From contig NZ_AP024463.1 of the NCBI RefSeq assembly GCF_019973735.1, positions 992,001 through 1,056,000 on the forward strand: DNA of 64,000 nt, in the 5' to 3' direction. The DNA is from Arachnia rubra. Its GTDB lineage: Bacteria > Actinomycetota > Actinomycetes > Propionibacteriales > Propionibacteriaceae. The notes beneath the pieces were generated by a model, which saw only the letters and a program-made list of their open reading frames with translations, was not told the DNA's origin and ran no database searches. Shown here piece by piece: positions 8,697 to 17,800 of this stretch (its first letter is position 1; every line of letters starts with the position of its first letter). The position numbers and the translations under genes were made by a program.

Positions 8697-8725
8697 ATAG
8701 TATGAGTTCCATAGTAATTGATACT
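8697..8725. promoter_or_regulatory. Possible MarR operator in the divergent promoter
   Basis: Two ATAGTA hexamers at 8697-8702 and 8711-8716 and an AGTAT/ATACT inverted pair (8699-8703 and 8721-8725) lie in the AT-rich gap between the regulator and the oxidoreductase. Position and symmetry suit a MarR operator; the assignment is inference. Confidence 0.35.
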
Positions 8726-8783
8726 GGCGCCGGCGGCATGCATGGCCAGTGTGTCGTGTAGGCGGTTCTGAGAGGAGGATCTG

Positions 8784-9779
8784 ATGAGTCGAGCCGTCCA
8801 GTACCGGAAATTTGGTGGCCCTGGGATCCTGCAAATGGCTGAGGTCGCTGATCCGGCTCCGAGTGGCGGAGAAGTTCGTGTCGCTGTCAAGGCAGTGGGC
8901 CTCAACCCGGTGGATGCGAAGATATTTGGCGGAGACATACGTCTCAAAATTCTTGAATCTATCCAGTGCCTCACTCATCCGGTCCGCTGGTTCGGGTCTC
9001 CACGGTTTCCCCGCGGGGTGGCGCGCGATTTCGCCGGTTGCGTCGATGCTGTCGGGCCGTATGTACAAGGCTTCGAGATCGGTCAACCTGTTCTGGGGAC
9101 ATTGAGGAGTGCGCCAGGCCTTGGGAACACAAAGGGTGCACTGGCTGACAAGCTGATCGCTTCGGTCGATGACGTCGTGAACAAGCCTGAATCAATCAGT
9201 TTCGAGGTGGCCGCCTCTCTGGGTGTGGCCGCACAGACTGTCGGTGGGGCGTTCCGCCAGCTTGACCTAAACAATGGCGACGTCATTGTCATCAGCGCCG
9301 CATCGGGCGGGATGGGTTCTCTCGCGTCGCAGATCGCCATACACCGAGGTGCGACGGTGATCGGGATTGCTGGGAAACGCAATACTGATTACCTGCGTTC
9401 TCTAGGTGCTATTCCTGTTTCCTATGGCGAAGATTTGAAATCCCGGATTCTTGCCATGACGCCGCGTGCCGTCACCAAATTCCTGGATTGCTACGGAGGT
9501 GGATATGTCAAACTGGGGTTCGCCTTGGGCTTGCCTGGCCACGCCATCGGTACGCTGATTCCCTCGCCAGGTGCCATCATCAGGGGAGCCCAGTTCACAG
9601 GTTCGCGGCATGCTCAACCGGGTGATCTTCCTGAGATTACCGGCTTGGTTGCAGACGGCGCCGCAAAGGTGGCGCTGGCTCAGGTGTACCCCTTCACGAT
9701 CGAGTCCGTGCGTGAGGCTTATACCGAGCTGAACGCGGGTCACGTACGGGGCAAGCTTGTGGTCTCCCTATCCAGATGA
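8784..9779 (+). CDS. Quinone-reductase-type (MDR family) NAD(P)-dependent oxidoreductase
   Basis: 331 aa of the zinc-free medium-chain dehydrogenase family. N-terminal GroES-like domain with VKAVGLNPVDAKIFGG and RDFAGCVDAVGPYV; Rossmann motif around VIVISAASGGMGSLASQIA (about residues 170-188), where the usual AGAGGVG is replaced by SAASGGMG; C-terminal GKLVVSLSR as in the family. No structural-zinc cysteine cluster is visible. AGGAGG precedes the ATG. Probably reduces quinones or activated alkenes with NADPH under MarR control; the substrate is unknown. Confidence 0.85.
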   Translation: MSRAVQYRKFGGPGILQMAEVADPAPSGGEVRVAVKAVGLNPVDAKIFGGDIRLKILESIQCLTHPVRWFGSPRFPRGVARDFAGCVDAVGPYVQGFEIGQPVLGTLRSAPGLGNTKGALADKLIASVDDVVNKPESISFEVAASLGVAAQTVGGAFRQLDLNNGDVIVISAASGGMGSLASQIAIHRGATVIGIAGKRNTDYLRSLGAIPVSYGEDLKSRILAMTPRAVTKFLDCYGGGYVKLGFALGLPGHAIGTLIPSPGAIIRGAQFTGSRHAQPGDLPEITGLVADGAAKVALAQVYPFTIESVREAYTELNAGHVRGKLVVSLSR

Positions 9780-9820
9780 ATCGAGAAAAGAGAGAATTGC
9801 GAGTTTTGTTTAGTTTGTGA

Positions 9821-9859
9821 GAGGTGTTGGGGCTGTTTCCATAGCAGCCCCAACACCTC
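9821..9859. terminator. Bidirectional terminator
   Basis: Perfect 15-bp inverted repeat with a 9-base loop between two convergent genes (oxidoreductase stop at 9779, permease stop at 9880), with T-rich sequence on both sides. Confidence 0.85.
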
Positions 9860-9879
9860 AGTTGTTTCTTCTGCTTTCA

Positions 9880-11292
9880 TTAGTCGTTGCGGCGACGGTG
9901 GGTTCCCAGGACATGCATCTGCAATGGGTGGGTGGCCACCAAGGCCAGGGCGGCGAGGACGAAGCCCGTCACGATCACCGTGATCACCACCACGACCCCG
10001 GTCGTGGGCAGCTGATACCCATGCTTCTCCACTATGTTCACCAACGGCTGTGCCATGCCGAATCCGAGCAGATAACCAGTGACGGTGACCAGCGCCAGCG
10101 GTCCCAGGTTCTCCAGCCACTGCACCCGAGCGTGGAAGGGCTCGGGGGTGCCGAGGCGGTGCAGCGCGATCGTGAGGTCGGAGCGTTCGAACACCGACGA
10201 GGCCTGACTGATGAGGATGGATGTGGCGGTCAGCAGCAGGGCGACGGCCAGGGTGATGACGACCCCCTTGGTGAAATCCCACGTGGCTTTTTCGGAGAAG
10301 GCCGTGAGGGCCTCGCTGTCCTTGCCGTTGAGCTCGATGGGCATCCTCCCGAGGTAGCCCGCGATCAGGGCCAGGATCCCCAGCCCGCCGATGCGGCGCC
10401 AGGCGCTTCGGGGATCGGCCAGGATCCGGCGCCCGGCCATCAGCACTGCGGGCCCGGGAAGCAGGAAGTACAAACGGGAGAAGCGCTGGAGCATCCACGG
10501 TCCGAAGAGGTTGTAGCCGAAGATCACGCAGCCGATGATCGCAGCGAACACCACGTAGCCCATGACCTCCCGGCCGGCCTGGAGGTGAGGAAGCACGGCG
10601 AATGCAGCCACCAGGATTCCGGCGAATACTGCAACCCGCTTCCAGGTCGTGGGGGGTTTCACGCCGCGGCGTGCGACGCCGAGCGGGGAGATCCGCACCT
10701 GCCGCAGACCCCACCAGGTGGCGATCAGCGCGATGACGATGTTCGCGGCGGCGACGGCCAGCGCCAGCCACCAGGGCAGTACCAGCGCCACCGGTTGGGT
10801 CTGGAACTCCAGTGCTCCCCAGGCGGGGGCGGTCACCAGGTAGAGCAGGCCGCCGAGGAGGGTGCCGATGCCCGCCTGGATGGCCGAGTCGATCAGTGAC
10901 ATGCGGGTCACGTCGCCGGAACTCAGGCCGAGCAACCGCAGGGCCGACAGCCGCTGCTCCCGGCCCCGTGCCCCCAGCACCGCAGCCGAGGCGGACAGCG
11001 AGATCATCGTGGGCACCAGCAGGGCCGTGGCGATCAGGGCCAGGACGAAGTAGAACATCAGGACCAGGTCGAAGGAGGAATCCTCCGCCTTGAGGGCGGC
11101 CAACAGGCCCGCGGGGTGGCGCCAGCGTTCGTGGAACATCATGGTTCCACCCGCGACGGTGAAAGCCAGGGCCGCGGATATGGTGTTCGCCAGCACCGAG
11201 GCGAAGAACAGCAGGGCCTCGCCTTGGCGAACCGCGAACCGTGCGCGGGTGAGTTGGAACGTGAGGCCGGTCAAACCGGTGGCGGTGCTCAT
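9880..11292 (-). CDS. FtsX-type ABC transporter permease
   Basis: 470 aa with about ten hydrophobic segments. It has the FtsX-like pattern: an N-terminal TM plus extracellular part, then a three-TM block with the LGARGREQRLSALRLLGLSSGDV cytoplasmic motif, a central TM pair, and a second FtsX block including ERSDLTIALHRLGTPEPFHARV. The ATG at 11292 overlaps the ATPase stop as ATGA. Together with the ATPase it forms a MacB/Bce-like exporter, probably for antimicrobial peptide resistance or envelope lipids. The divergent two-component system at 12.5 kb may control it. Confidence 0.86.
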   Translation of the reverse strand: MSTATGLTGLTFQLTRARFAVRQGEALLFFASVLANTISAALAFTVAGGTMMFHERWRHPAGLLAALKAEDSSFDLVLMFYFVLALIATALLVPTMISLSASAAVLGARGREQRLSALRLLGLSSGDVTRMSLIDSAIQAGIGTLLGGLLYLVTAPAWGALEFQTQPVALVLPWWLALAVAAANIVIALIATWWGLRQVRISPLGVARRGVKPPTTWKRVAVFAGILVAAFAVLPHLQAGREVMGYVVFAAIIGCVIFGYNLFGPWMLQRFSRLYFLLPGPAVLMAGRRILADPRSAWRRIGGLGILALIAGYLGRMPIELNGKDSEALTAFSEKATWDFTKGVVITLAVALLLTATSILISQASSVFERSDLTIALHRLGTPEPFHARVQWLENLGPLALVTVTGYLLGFGMAQPLVNIVEKHGYQLPTTGVVVVITVIVTGFVLAALALVATHPLQMHVLGTHRRRND

Positions 11293-11999
11293 CGTGCGAC
11301 CTCCACGTCGAGGCGGCGGTCGGCATGGACCAGGCCGTCACGGATCTCTACCAGGCGCGAACACCAACGGGCGACCGCCGGGTCGTGGGTGACCATCACC
11401 AGTGACGCCCCGGCCTGGGCGGCGGTGGCGGTCAGCAGCTGCATCACCTCGTGGCCCGTGGCCTGGTCGAGGGCACCGCTCGGCTCGTCGGCGAACACCA
11501 CCCGGGGGTTCGCCGCCAGCGCGCGGGCTATCGCGACTCGCTGCGCCTGCCCGCCGGACATGTCGGAGGGGCGGCGATCAGCCAGATCGGGAATACCGAT
11601 CTTCGCCAGGACCTCGTCGGCCTTCGCCAGCGCGGTGCGACGCCGGGTGCCGGTGAGCAGCAGCGGCAGCGCCACGTTCTCGCGGGCCGGGAGCTCCGGG
11701 ATCAGCTGGCCGTCCTGGAAGACGAAACCGAACTGGCTCAGGCGCAGGTGGGAGCGCTGCGCATCGGACATTTCGGTGAGGTCCTCGCCCGCGAACAGCA
11801 CCCGACCGTCGTTCGGGACCAGCACCCCCGACAGGCAGTGCAGGAGGGTGGACTTGCCGGAACCGGAGGGCCCCATGATGGCGACGGACTCCCCGGAGGC
11901 GATGGTGAGGGAGACTCCGGCCAGTGCCTTGACCGTGCCGAAGCTCTTGGTGATGTCGTGGGTGGCCAGCAGGGCCGCTGAATAGGTGTCGTCGAACAT
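11289..11999 (-). CDS. ABC transporter ATPase (MacB/LolD type)
   Basis: 236 aa. Walker A MGPSGSGKST (about 43-52), Q-loop FVFQDGQLIPELPARENV typical of the LolD/MacB/FtsE group, signature MSGGQAQR, Walker B VVFADEPSGALD and switch VTHD. It starts at the ATG at 11999 and is translationally coupled to the FtsX permease. Likely energises substrate extrusion at the membrane. Confidence 0.9.
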   Translation of the reverse strand: MFDDTYSAALLATHDITKSFGTVKALAGVSLTIASGESVAIMGPSGSGKSTLLHCLSGVLVPNDGRVLFAGEDLTEMSDAQRSHLRLSQFGFVFQDGQLIPELPARENVALPLLLTGTRRRTALAKADEVLAKIGIPDLADRRPSDMSGGQAQRVAIARALAANPRVVFADEPSGALDQATGHEVMQLLTATAAQAGASLVMVTHDPAVARWCSRLVEIRDGLVHADRRLDVEVAR

Positions 12000-12105
12000 G
12001 TTTCAATTCCATCGCCGGGAGCGGTCGTGCAACACAGGGTGCACTTCACATTCGGGGTGGTGCCAGCACTACCTATTCTCCTACACCGCATGTCCTCGAA
12101 GCTGC

Positions 12106-12395
12106 TTGAACCGGCCCGCGAACGTCCGTGAGTGGGTTGTATTGAAACCATGGTGGGGGTGTCTGGGGACCTGGGGCCGGGTTTGTTGTTCGACTGCCGG
12201 TGGTTTCGACTCGGGTCGCTCGTTCCTCGCGACCCGGCTCAACCGGCTTTGAGGGGTGGGAGTTGGTTGAACTGGCCTGCGAGCGTCAGCGAGTGGGCCG
12301 TGTCGAAACCATGGTGACCGTGGTCGGGTTCTGGCTACCGGTTGCAGGTGGTTTCGACTCAGCCGTTCGCTTCGCTCACGTGCTGACTCAACCGG
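12106..12395. repeat. Two tandem units of an imperfect palindromic repeat
   Basis: Unit 1 has arms at about 12106-12153 and 12201-12246; unit 2 has arms at about 12266-12313 and 12349-12395. In each, the left arm reads TTGAAC...GTCGAAACCATGG-like and the right arm is its approximate reverse complement (TGGTTTCGACTC...ACTCAACCGG), with a 35-50 base centre. These look like intergenic REP-type elements. They fill most of the 473-base gap between the ABC ATPase and the histidine kinase; a related single arm occurs at 56204-56254. Confidence 0.75.
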
Positions 12396-12460
12396 CTTCG
12401 GAGAAGGAGCGTTCAGTTACCGGTTCAGCCCTTGAACGTGGGATTCGCGGGTGCGCGCGA

Positions 12461-12466
12461 TAGATT
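12461..12466 (+). promoter_or_regulatory. -10 box for a leaderless kinase mRNA
   Basis: TAGATT lies 6 bases before the ATG of the histidine kinase and no Shine-Dalgarno is present, so transcription probably starts at the start codon. Confidence 0.45.
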
Positions 12467-12472
12467 CTTGTC

Positions 12473-13186
12473 ATGCGTTGGGGAAGGAAACGGTGGGTCA
12501 GCCATGAGCAGGAGGCCGCCCAGCGGATCGCCGAGCTCACCGCTTCGCGGCGTGTCATCGTCGAGGCCTACGAGGTGGAGCGCCGTCGCATCGAACGCGA
12601 TCTCCACGACGGCGCCCAGCAGTACCTCGTGGCCGCCGCCATGAAGGTGGGGGAGGCGCAGCTCTCCCCAGCGGTCGAGAACGACCCCGTCGCAGCGCAG
12701 CTCCTGGCCGAGGCCAACACCGCCATTCAGGAGGGCCTGGGGGCGCTGCGCCGGACGATCCGCGGTATCCATCCGCAGCTGCTCAGGCAGCAAGGGCTCG
12801 CGGCGTCGCTGGAGGAGGTAGCGGCGACCGCGGCCAACCGGGTCCGGATCGTTACTCCCCACCCGCTCCCGGAGCTTCCTGAGGCGGTGCTGGCGGTTGG
12901 GTACTTCTTTGCCTGCGAGGCCATCGGCAACGCGGCCAAGTATGCGCCCCGTGCGGAGGTGACCGTGCTGCTCGCCGCCGACCAGAATCTCCTGGTCTCC
13001 GTTGTGGACCGGGGGCCAGGCGGTGCGAGGGTCGTCTCGGGGCATGGGCTGGCCGGGATGCGGGAGCGCCTGGCAGCGGTGGGTGGCGAACTCACGATTT
13101 CCTCGCCGCCTGGCGGCCCGACACAATTGGCTGCGACCATTCCCCTGCTCCTGGAACGAGGCGAACCCGCGGTGGTGATCCGATGA
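12473..13186 (+). CDS. Soluble sensor histidine kinase (HisKA_3 type)
   Basis: 237 aa with no TM segment. The H-box ERRRIERDLHDGAQQ places the phospho-acceptor His45, followed by a dimerisation helix to about residue 110, then a HATPase_c domain with ACEAIGNAAKYA (N-box, about 145-156), VVDRGPGG (G1) and GHGLAGMRERLAAVGG (G2). With almost nothing before the H-box it must sense a cytoplasmic or partner-borne signal, perhaps through the adjacent ABC transporter. It overlaps its response regulator as ATGA. Its mRNA appears leaderless. Confidence 0.9.
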   Translation: MRWGRKRWVSHEQEAAQRIAELTASRRVIVEAYEVERRRIERDLHDGAQQYLVAAAMKVGEAQLSPAVENDPVAAQLLAEANTAIQEGLGALRRTIRGIHPQLLRQQGLAASLEEVAATAANRVRIVTPHPLPELPEAVLAVGYFFACEAIGNAAKYAPRAEVTVLLAADQNLLVSVVDRGPGGARVVSGHGLAGMRERLAAVGGELTISSPPGGPTQLAATIPLLLERGEPAVVIR

Positions 13187-13854
13187 CGACAATCCTGATG
13201 GCTGACGACTCTGCACTGCTGCGGGAGGGGCTCGTCGGCCTCCTGGAGCGTCAGGGCTACCAGATCGTGGGGCAGGAGCATCGCGCGGATGCCCTGTTGT
13301 CCGCCATAGCTGGGCTGGCCGACCAGGGTGCACTGCCCGACGTCGTGATCACCGACGTGCGCATGCCGCCCACCATGACCAATGACGGGCTGAGCGCGGC
13401 CATCCGCATCAAAGAGGATCATCCTGAGGTGGCGGTGCTGGTACTGAGCCAGTACGTCTCGCCGCTGCACGCCCAAGAGCTCTTCGCCCTCCCGTCGCCG
13501 CCTGGCGCCGGTGGGTCGGGGTATCTGCTGAAGGACCGGGTGGCGCAGGTCGCGGACTTCATCGGCGCTCTGCGGATGGTGGCCAGCGGGGGAGTGGTGA
13601 TTGACCCGGAGGTGGCGCGCGCCATGATGCAGGCCTCTCGTTCCGGGCTCGGAGACCTGACCTCGCGTGAGCTGGAGGTCCTGGAGCTCATGGCCCAGGG
13701 GCTTTCCAACAACCAGATCTCAGCCCGGCTTTTCCTCTCTGGCGCCGCTGTCGCGAAACATGTCTCCAGCATCTTCTCCAAACTCGGATTCGAGCCCGGT
13801 GATGAGAACCGCCGGGTGAGGGCCATCCTCGCCTTCCTCAACCGCAGCACCTGA
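13183..13854 (+). CDS. Response regulator, LuxR/NarL type
   Basis: 223 aa. Receiver domain with acidic pocket ADDS (residues 7-10), phospho-acceptor Asp58 in VVITDVRMPP, conserved Ser in VLSQY and Lys in GYLLKD; the loop ALPSPPGAGGSG before this Lys is slightly expanded. The C-terminal LuxR HTH has LTSRELEVLELMAQGLSNNQISARLFLS. Coupled to the kinase at 12473; likely target is the divergent ABC exporter. An extra tail after the HTH includes EPGDENRRVRAILAFL. Confidence 0.92.
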   Translation: MTTILMADDSALLREGLVGLLERQGYQIVGQEHRADALLSAIAGLADQGALPDVVITDVRMPPTMTNDGLSAAIRIKEDHPEVAVLVLSQYVSPLHAQELFALPSPPGAGGSGYLLKDRVAQVADFIGALRMVASGGVVIDPEVARAMMQASRSGLGDLTSRELEVLELMAQGLSNNQISARLFLSGAAVAKHVSSIFSKLGFEPGDENRRVRAILAFLNRST

Positions 13855-14464
13855 CCCCGGAAATCAAGCCGCTGAACCCCGGCCCGTTCCTATCCCTTGT
13901 CGTTCCGGCCGTTGCTCTCGGTCGTCTGTCGTCACTCTTGACCGCACTTGCCACTCTGACCGGCTCGTTCCTGACCGCAGGGGCTGTGCACGAAACGCCG
14001 TGGCTCTGCTTACTGGCGGCATGATGCCACGTGGGTTCTGCATCCTGCGGCGTTTCGTGCACCCGTGGTCTGAGGCCGGGGTGTTCGGGATGTGAGACGG
14101 CGCGGTCTGGCATGGGACGGTGGCACCGGCGCGGAGTGGGGGATCTCGTCGATGACATGCACCAAGGCCGCACAGATAGCGACGCCGCTGCCGGGGGCTG
14201 ATTTGGCTCGTCGCCGAGGGCGTGCAAGAATATCCAGGTTGCTCCGCAAGGGGTGAGGTTTGTCGCGTGCGCGGTAAGGCCTATCTCTTGTCGAGGTCGA
14301 GCAAGTGGCCCAAGCGCAAGATGTGACCTCCGGGAAGCTGGAGGCAGGTCTTTCCTTGCGGCTTCGGGCCCGACACTCCCGACCTCGGGGGTCGGGGCAG
14401 CCAGGGGTCCAGGCCCCAAAAAGTTCATGAGAACTCCATCAGGGACGAGTAGAAGGAACGAACT
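13855..14464. other. 610-base gap upstream of the S10 operon
   Basis: I see no credible gene; the minus-strand frame across it has low-complexity shadow composition. It holds a 15-bp inverted repeat with a long loop (13986-14062), a small hairpin (14378-14396), and should contain the S10 operon promoter; a weak TTGTCG-N16-TATCTC pair starts near 14262. Confidence 0.5.
13986..14062. repeat. Perfect 15-bp inverted repeat with 47-base centre
   Basis: Arms at 13986-14000 and 14048-14062 (GTGCACGAAACGCCG and its exact complement). An inner CGTGG/CCACG pair could extend the hairpin. No T-run follows, so it is not a typical terminator. It could be a regulatory RNA hairpin, protein site or dispersed repeat. 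Confidence 0.6.
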
Positions 14465-14776
14465 GTGGCGGGACAAAAGATCCGCATCCGGTTGCGGGCG
14501 TATGACCATGAGGTCATCGACAGCTCGGCGCGCAAGATCGTCGACACCGTGACTCGCACCGGTGCCAAGGTGGCAGGCCCCGTGCCGCTGCCTACTGAGA
14601 AGAACGTGTTCTGTGTGATCCGTTCGCCCCACAAGTACAAGGACAGCCGCGAGCACTTCGAGATGCGCACCCACAAGCGGCTGATCGACATCCTCGACCC
14701 CACGCCGAAGACCGTCGACTCGCTGATGCGCCTCGACCTCCCGGCCGGTGTCGACATCGAAATCAAGCTTCCGTGA
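14465..14776 (+). CDS. rpsJ: 30S ribosomal protein S10
   Basis: 103 aa, near-canonical S10 ([35 protein letters not shown]). GTG start at 14465 with AAGGA eight bases upstream. First gene of an eleven-gene operon running through S17. S10 sits in the 30S head and also joins NusB in antitermination. A leader of at least 100 bases with a small hairpin precedes it. Confidence 0.97.
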   Translation: MAGQKIRIRLRAYDHEVIDSSARKIVDTVTRTGAKVAGPVPLPTEKNVFCVIRSPHKYKDSREHFEMRTHKRLIDILDPTPKTVDSLMRLDLPAGVDIEIKLP

Positions 14777-14784
14777 GGTCCGAG

Positions 14785-15447
14785 ATGAGCAATAGCGAAC
14801 GAGTCATCAAGGGCATCCTGGGCACCAAGCTCGGCATGACCCAGCTCTGGGATGAGAACAACAAGGTCGTCCCCGTCACCGTTATCCAGGCCGGACCCTG
14901 TGTCGTCACCCAGGTCCGCACCCCTGAGAAAGACGGCTACAACGCCGTCCAGCTTGGCTTCGGGGCCATCCCCTCCAGGAAGGTCACCAAGCCGGCCCAA
15001 GGCCATTTCGACAAGGCCGACGTCACTCCCCGCAGGCACCTCCTCGAGCTTCGCACCGCGAATGCCTCCGAATTCACCCTCGGCCAGGAGCTGACGGCGG
15101 AGGTCTTCGCCGGCGGAGAGTTCGTCGATGTGACCGGCACCACCAAGGGCAAGGGCACCGCGGGTGTCATGAAACGCCATGGCTTCGGTGGCCTCAAGGC
15201 CTCCCATGGTGTTCACCGCAAGCACCGCGCGCCCGGCTCCATCGGTGGCTGCGCCACCCCCGGCCGCGTTTTCAAGGGCCTTCGCATGGCAGGCCGTATG
15301 GGCAACACCAAGGTGACTGTCCAGAACCTCAAGATCCACGCCGTCGACGCCGAGCGTGGCCTGCTGCTGGTCCGCGGTGCGGTTCCCGGCAACAATGGGT
15401 CGCTCGTCGTCGTGCGTAGCGCAGCAAAGAAGGGTGAACAGGCATGA
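14785..15447 (+). CDS. rplC: 50S ribosomal protein L3
   Basis: 220 aa. Begins [15 protein letters not shown] after a short N-terminus and has the GTSKGKG-type loop ([19 protein letters not shown]) and the [22 protein letters not shown] extension that reaches the peptidyl transferase region. The ATG at 14785 has a GAGG upstream; a GTG at 14773 overlaps the S10 stop but is less well placed. Confidence 0.97.
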   Translation: MSNSERVIKGILGTKLGMTQLWDENNKVVPVTVIQAGPCVVTQVRTPEKDGYNAVQLGFGAIPSRKVTKPAQGHFDKADVTPRRHLLELRTANASEFTLGQELTAEVFAGGEFVDVTGTTKGKGTAGVMKRHGFGGLKASHGVHRKHRAPGSIGGCATPGRVFKGLRMAGRMGNTKVTVQNLKIHAVDAERGLLLVRGAVPGNNGSLVVVRSAAKKGEQA

Positions 15448-16316
15448 GTTCCATCACCGTCGACGTCCACGCCCCCGATGGCACGAAGGCAGGCAAGGCC
15501 GAGCTGCCTGGTGATCTCTTCGACGTCCAGACCAATGTCCCGCTGATCCATCAGGTCGTGGTGGCGCAGCTGGCCGCCGCACGCCAGGGGACGCACTCCA
15601 CCAAGACCCGCGGCGAGGTCCGCGGCGGCGGCATCAAGCCCTGGCGCCAGAAGGGCACCGGCCGTGCCCGTCACGGCTCGCGGCGCTCCCCGATCTGGAC
15701 TGGCGGTGGCACCGTCCATGGCCCGAAGCCGCGGAACTACGCGCAGCGCACCCCCAAGAAGATGATTGCCGCGGCCCTGCGCGGCGCCCTGTCTGATCGC
15801 GCCCGCGACGGTCAGGTCTTCGTGGTCTCCGACCTGGTGCCCAGCGAGGTTCCCTCCACCAAGACCGCTCTGGCGACACTCGCTCAGCTGGGTGAGTTCA
15901 AGAAGGCGCTCGTGGTCCTCGACCGCTTCGAGGAGGTCGCGTGGCTGAGCCTGCGCAACGTGCAGAACGTGCACGTGCTCGCCGTCGACCAGCTGAACGC
16001 CTACGACGTGCTGATCGCCGATACGGTTGTATTCACCTCTGCGGCCCTGGCTGCCTTTACTCATCGCGGCGCCGAGGCCATCGCCGCTGAGAGCGAGGCC
16101 GGAGAAAGCGTCAAGAAGGACTACGGCAAGGACTCCTACCGGGGCGACGAGCCGCCGGCCGGGTTCGACATCAAGGGTAATGAGGATTCCATGAAGTTCC
16201 ACACCCCCGAGTCCCCCTGGTACTCCCGCACGATCGCGGAGGTGTGGTTCAACAGTCCCGAGGCTGCTGAGGCCGCTGGCTTCGTGAATGTCCTGGAAGG
16301 CAAGGAGAAGAAGTGA
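15444..16316 (+). CDS. rplD: 50S ribosomal protein L4 with a C-terminal sunset-like domain
   Basis: 290 aa, about 80 residues longer than ordinary L4. Residues 1 to about 205 are L4, including the tentacle [27 protein letters not shown]. After [13 protein letters not shown] comes a linker and a separate module: [20 protein letters not shown], then [17 protein letters not shown] and EAAEAAGF. This resembles the actinobacterial sunset domain seen as an appendix to other proteins, including some ribosomal proteins; its role is unknown. ATGA overlap with L3; the stop overlaps the GTG start of L23. Confidence 0.95.
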   Translation: MSSITVDVHAPDGTKAGKAELPGDLFDVQTNVPLIHQVVVAQLAAARQGTHSTKTRGEVRGGGIKPWRQKGTGRARHGSRRSPIWTGGGTVHGPKPRNYAQRTPKKMIAAALRGALSDRARDGQVFVVSDLVPSEVPSTKTALATLAQLGEFKKALVVLDRFEEVAWLSLRNVQNVHVLAVDQLNAYDVLIADTVVFTSAALAAFTHRGAEAIAAESEAGESVKKDYGKDSYRGDEPPAGFDIKGNEDSMKFHTPESPWYSRTIAEVWFNSPEAAEAAGFVNVLEGKEKK

Positions 16317-16621
16317 GCGAGCTGAAGATCCGCGACCACCGCGACATCATCTGGCGCCCCGTCGTCAGCGAGAAGAGCTACAACCTCCTCGACGAGAACA
16401 AGTACACGTTCATCGTGGCACCCCACGCCAACAAGACCGAGATCAAGATCGCGATCGAGAAGATCTTTGGGGTTCGCGTCATCGCCGTTAACACCCAGAA
16501 CCGTCAGGGGAAGCGTCGGCGTACCCGCTTCGGCATCGGCAAGAGGGTCGACGTCAAGCGCGCCATCGTGACTGTCGCTGCGGGTGAGCACATCGACATC
16601 TTCGCCAGCCGGGGCGAGTGA
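16313..16621 (+). CDS. rplW: 50S ribosomal protein L23
   Basis: 102 aa. [45 protein letters not shown] and [13 protein letters not shown] are canonical. L23 lies at the polypeptide exit tunnel and docks trigger factor and SRP. GTG start overlapping the L4 stop as GTGA, with AAGGAG six bases upstream. Confidence 0.96.
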   Translation: MSELKIRDHRDIIWRPVVSEKSYNLLDENKYTFIVAPHANKTEIKIAIEKIFGVRVIAVNTQNRQGKRRRTRFGIGKRVDVKRAIVTVAAGEHIDIFASRGE

Positions 16622-16638
16622 AGAAGGACTGATTCGTC

Positions 16639-17475
16639 ATGGGTATCCGTAAATACAAGCCAACGACGCCGGGACGTCGCGGCGCCAGCGTCTCCGACTT
16701 CGTCGAGCTGACCCGTTCGACCCCGGAGAAGTCGCTGCTCGCGCCAAAGCCGAAGACCGGCGGCCGCAACAACTCGGGTCGCATCACCACCCGCCACATC
16801 GGTGGCGGGCACAAGCAGGCCTACCGCATCATCGACTTCAAGCGCTACGACAAGGACGGTGTTCCGGCGAAGGTCGCTCACATCGAGTACGACCCCAACC
16901 GCACTGCCCGGATCGCGCTGCTGCACTACTACGACGGGGAGAAGCGGTACATCATCGCCCCCAACGGCCTGACCCAGGGCACCGTCGTGGTCTCCGGGCA
17001 GGGCTCCGACATCAAACCGGGCAACAACCTGGAGCTGCGCCAGATCCCCGTCGGCACCACCGTGCACGCCGTGGAGCTGCGTCCCGGCGGTGGGGCCAAG
17101 CTGGGTCGTTCCGCCGGTGCGGCCATCCAGCTGGTTGCCCGTGAGGGCAAATACGCCACGCTCCGCATGCCATCGGGTGAGATGCGCATGGTCGATGTTC
17201 GCTGCCGCGCCACCATCGGCACGGTCGGCAACGCCGAGCAGTCGAACATCAACTGGGGCAAGGCCGGACGCAACCGCTGGAAGGGCATCCGCCCGACCGT
17301 CCGTGGCGTCGTGATGAACCCCGTCGACCACCCGCACGGCGGTGGCGAGGGGCGTACCTCGGGTGGCCGCCACCCGGTGTCCCCGTGGGGCAAGCCCGAG
17401 GGCCGCACCCGCGACAAGAACAAGGCGAGCAGCCGTCTCATCGTGCGTCGCCGCAAGACCGGCAAGAAGCGCTGA
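16639..17475 (+). CDS. rplB: 50S ribosomal protein L2
   Basis: 278 aa. [19 protein letters not shown] at the start, [21 protein letters not shown], and the C-terminal [17 protein letters not shown] motif whose histidine lies near the peptidyl transferase centre. Normal length and canonical place between L23 and S19. Confidence 0.97.
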   Translation: MGIRKYKPTTPGRRGASVSDFVELTRSTPEKSLLAPKPKTGGRNNSGRITTRHIGGGHKQAYRIIDFKRYDKDGVPAKVAHIEYDPNRTARIALLHYYDGEKRYIIAPNGLTQGTVVVSGQGSDIKPGNNLELRQIPVGTTVHAVELRPGGGAKLGRSAGAAIQLVAREGKYATLRMPSGEMRMVDVRCRATIGTVGNAEQSNINWGKAGRNRWKGIRPTVRGVVMNPVDHPHGGGEGRTSGGRHPVSPWGKPEGRTRDKNKASSRLIVRRRKTGKKR

Positions 17476-17493
17476 TAGGGAGCCTGAGAAAAT

Positions 17494-17775
17494 ATGCCAC
17501 GCAGCCTGAAGAAGGGTCCCTTCGTCGACGACCACCTGATGAAGAAGGTGGACGCTCAGAACGAAAAGGGCACCAAGAACGTCATCAAGACCTGGTCACG
17601 CCGCTCGATGATCGTCCCGGACATGCTGGGTCATACCATCGCGGTGCACGACGGTCGTAAGCACGTCCCGGTGTTCATCACCGAGGCGATGATCGGTCAC
17701 AAGCTGGGCGAATTCGCCCCCACGCGCACCTTCCGGGGGCACGTGAAGGAAGACAAGAAGGCCCGCCGCCGCTGA
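17494..17775 (+). CDS. rpsS: 30S ribosomal protein S19
   Basis: 93 aa. [39 protein letters not shown] and [16 protein letters not shown] are canonical. S19 pairs with S13 in the 30S head. Normal length and position. Confidence 0.97.
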   Translation: MPRSLKKGPFVDDHLMKKVDAQNEKGTKNVIKTWSRRSMIVPDMLGHTIAVHDGRKHVPVFITEAMIGHKLGEFAPTRTFRGHVKEDKKARRR

Positions 17776-17800
17776 GGGGCGAGGATAGGACAACGAAACG

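Noticed and set aside
9817..10899. Long plus-strand frame opposite the FtsX permease
   Set aside because: Composition is Gln/Gly/Asp-rich antisense shadow; the permease and terminator explain the region.
9740..11341. Long minus-strand frame over the FtsX permease
   Set aside because: Out-of-frame shadow of the permease with Arg/Pro/Gly-rich low-complexity composition.
12106..12395. Repeats considered as a CRISPR array
   Set aside because: Only two units, each an inverted repeat with unequal centre, and no cas genes nearby.
13838..14674. Minus-strand frame across the gap before rpsJ
   Set aside because: Shadow-like composition, no start signals, and it runs into antisense rpsJ.
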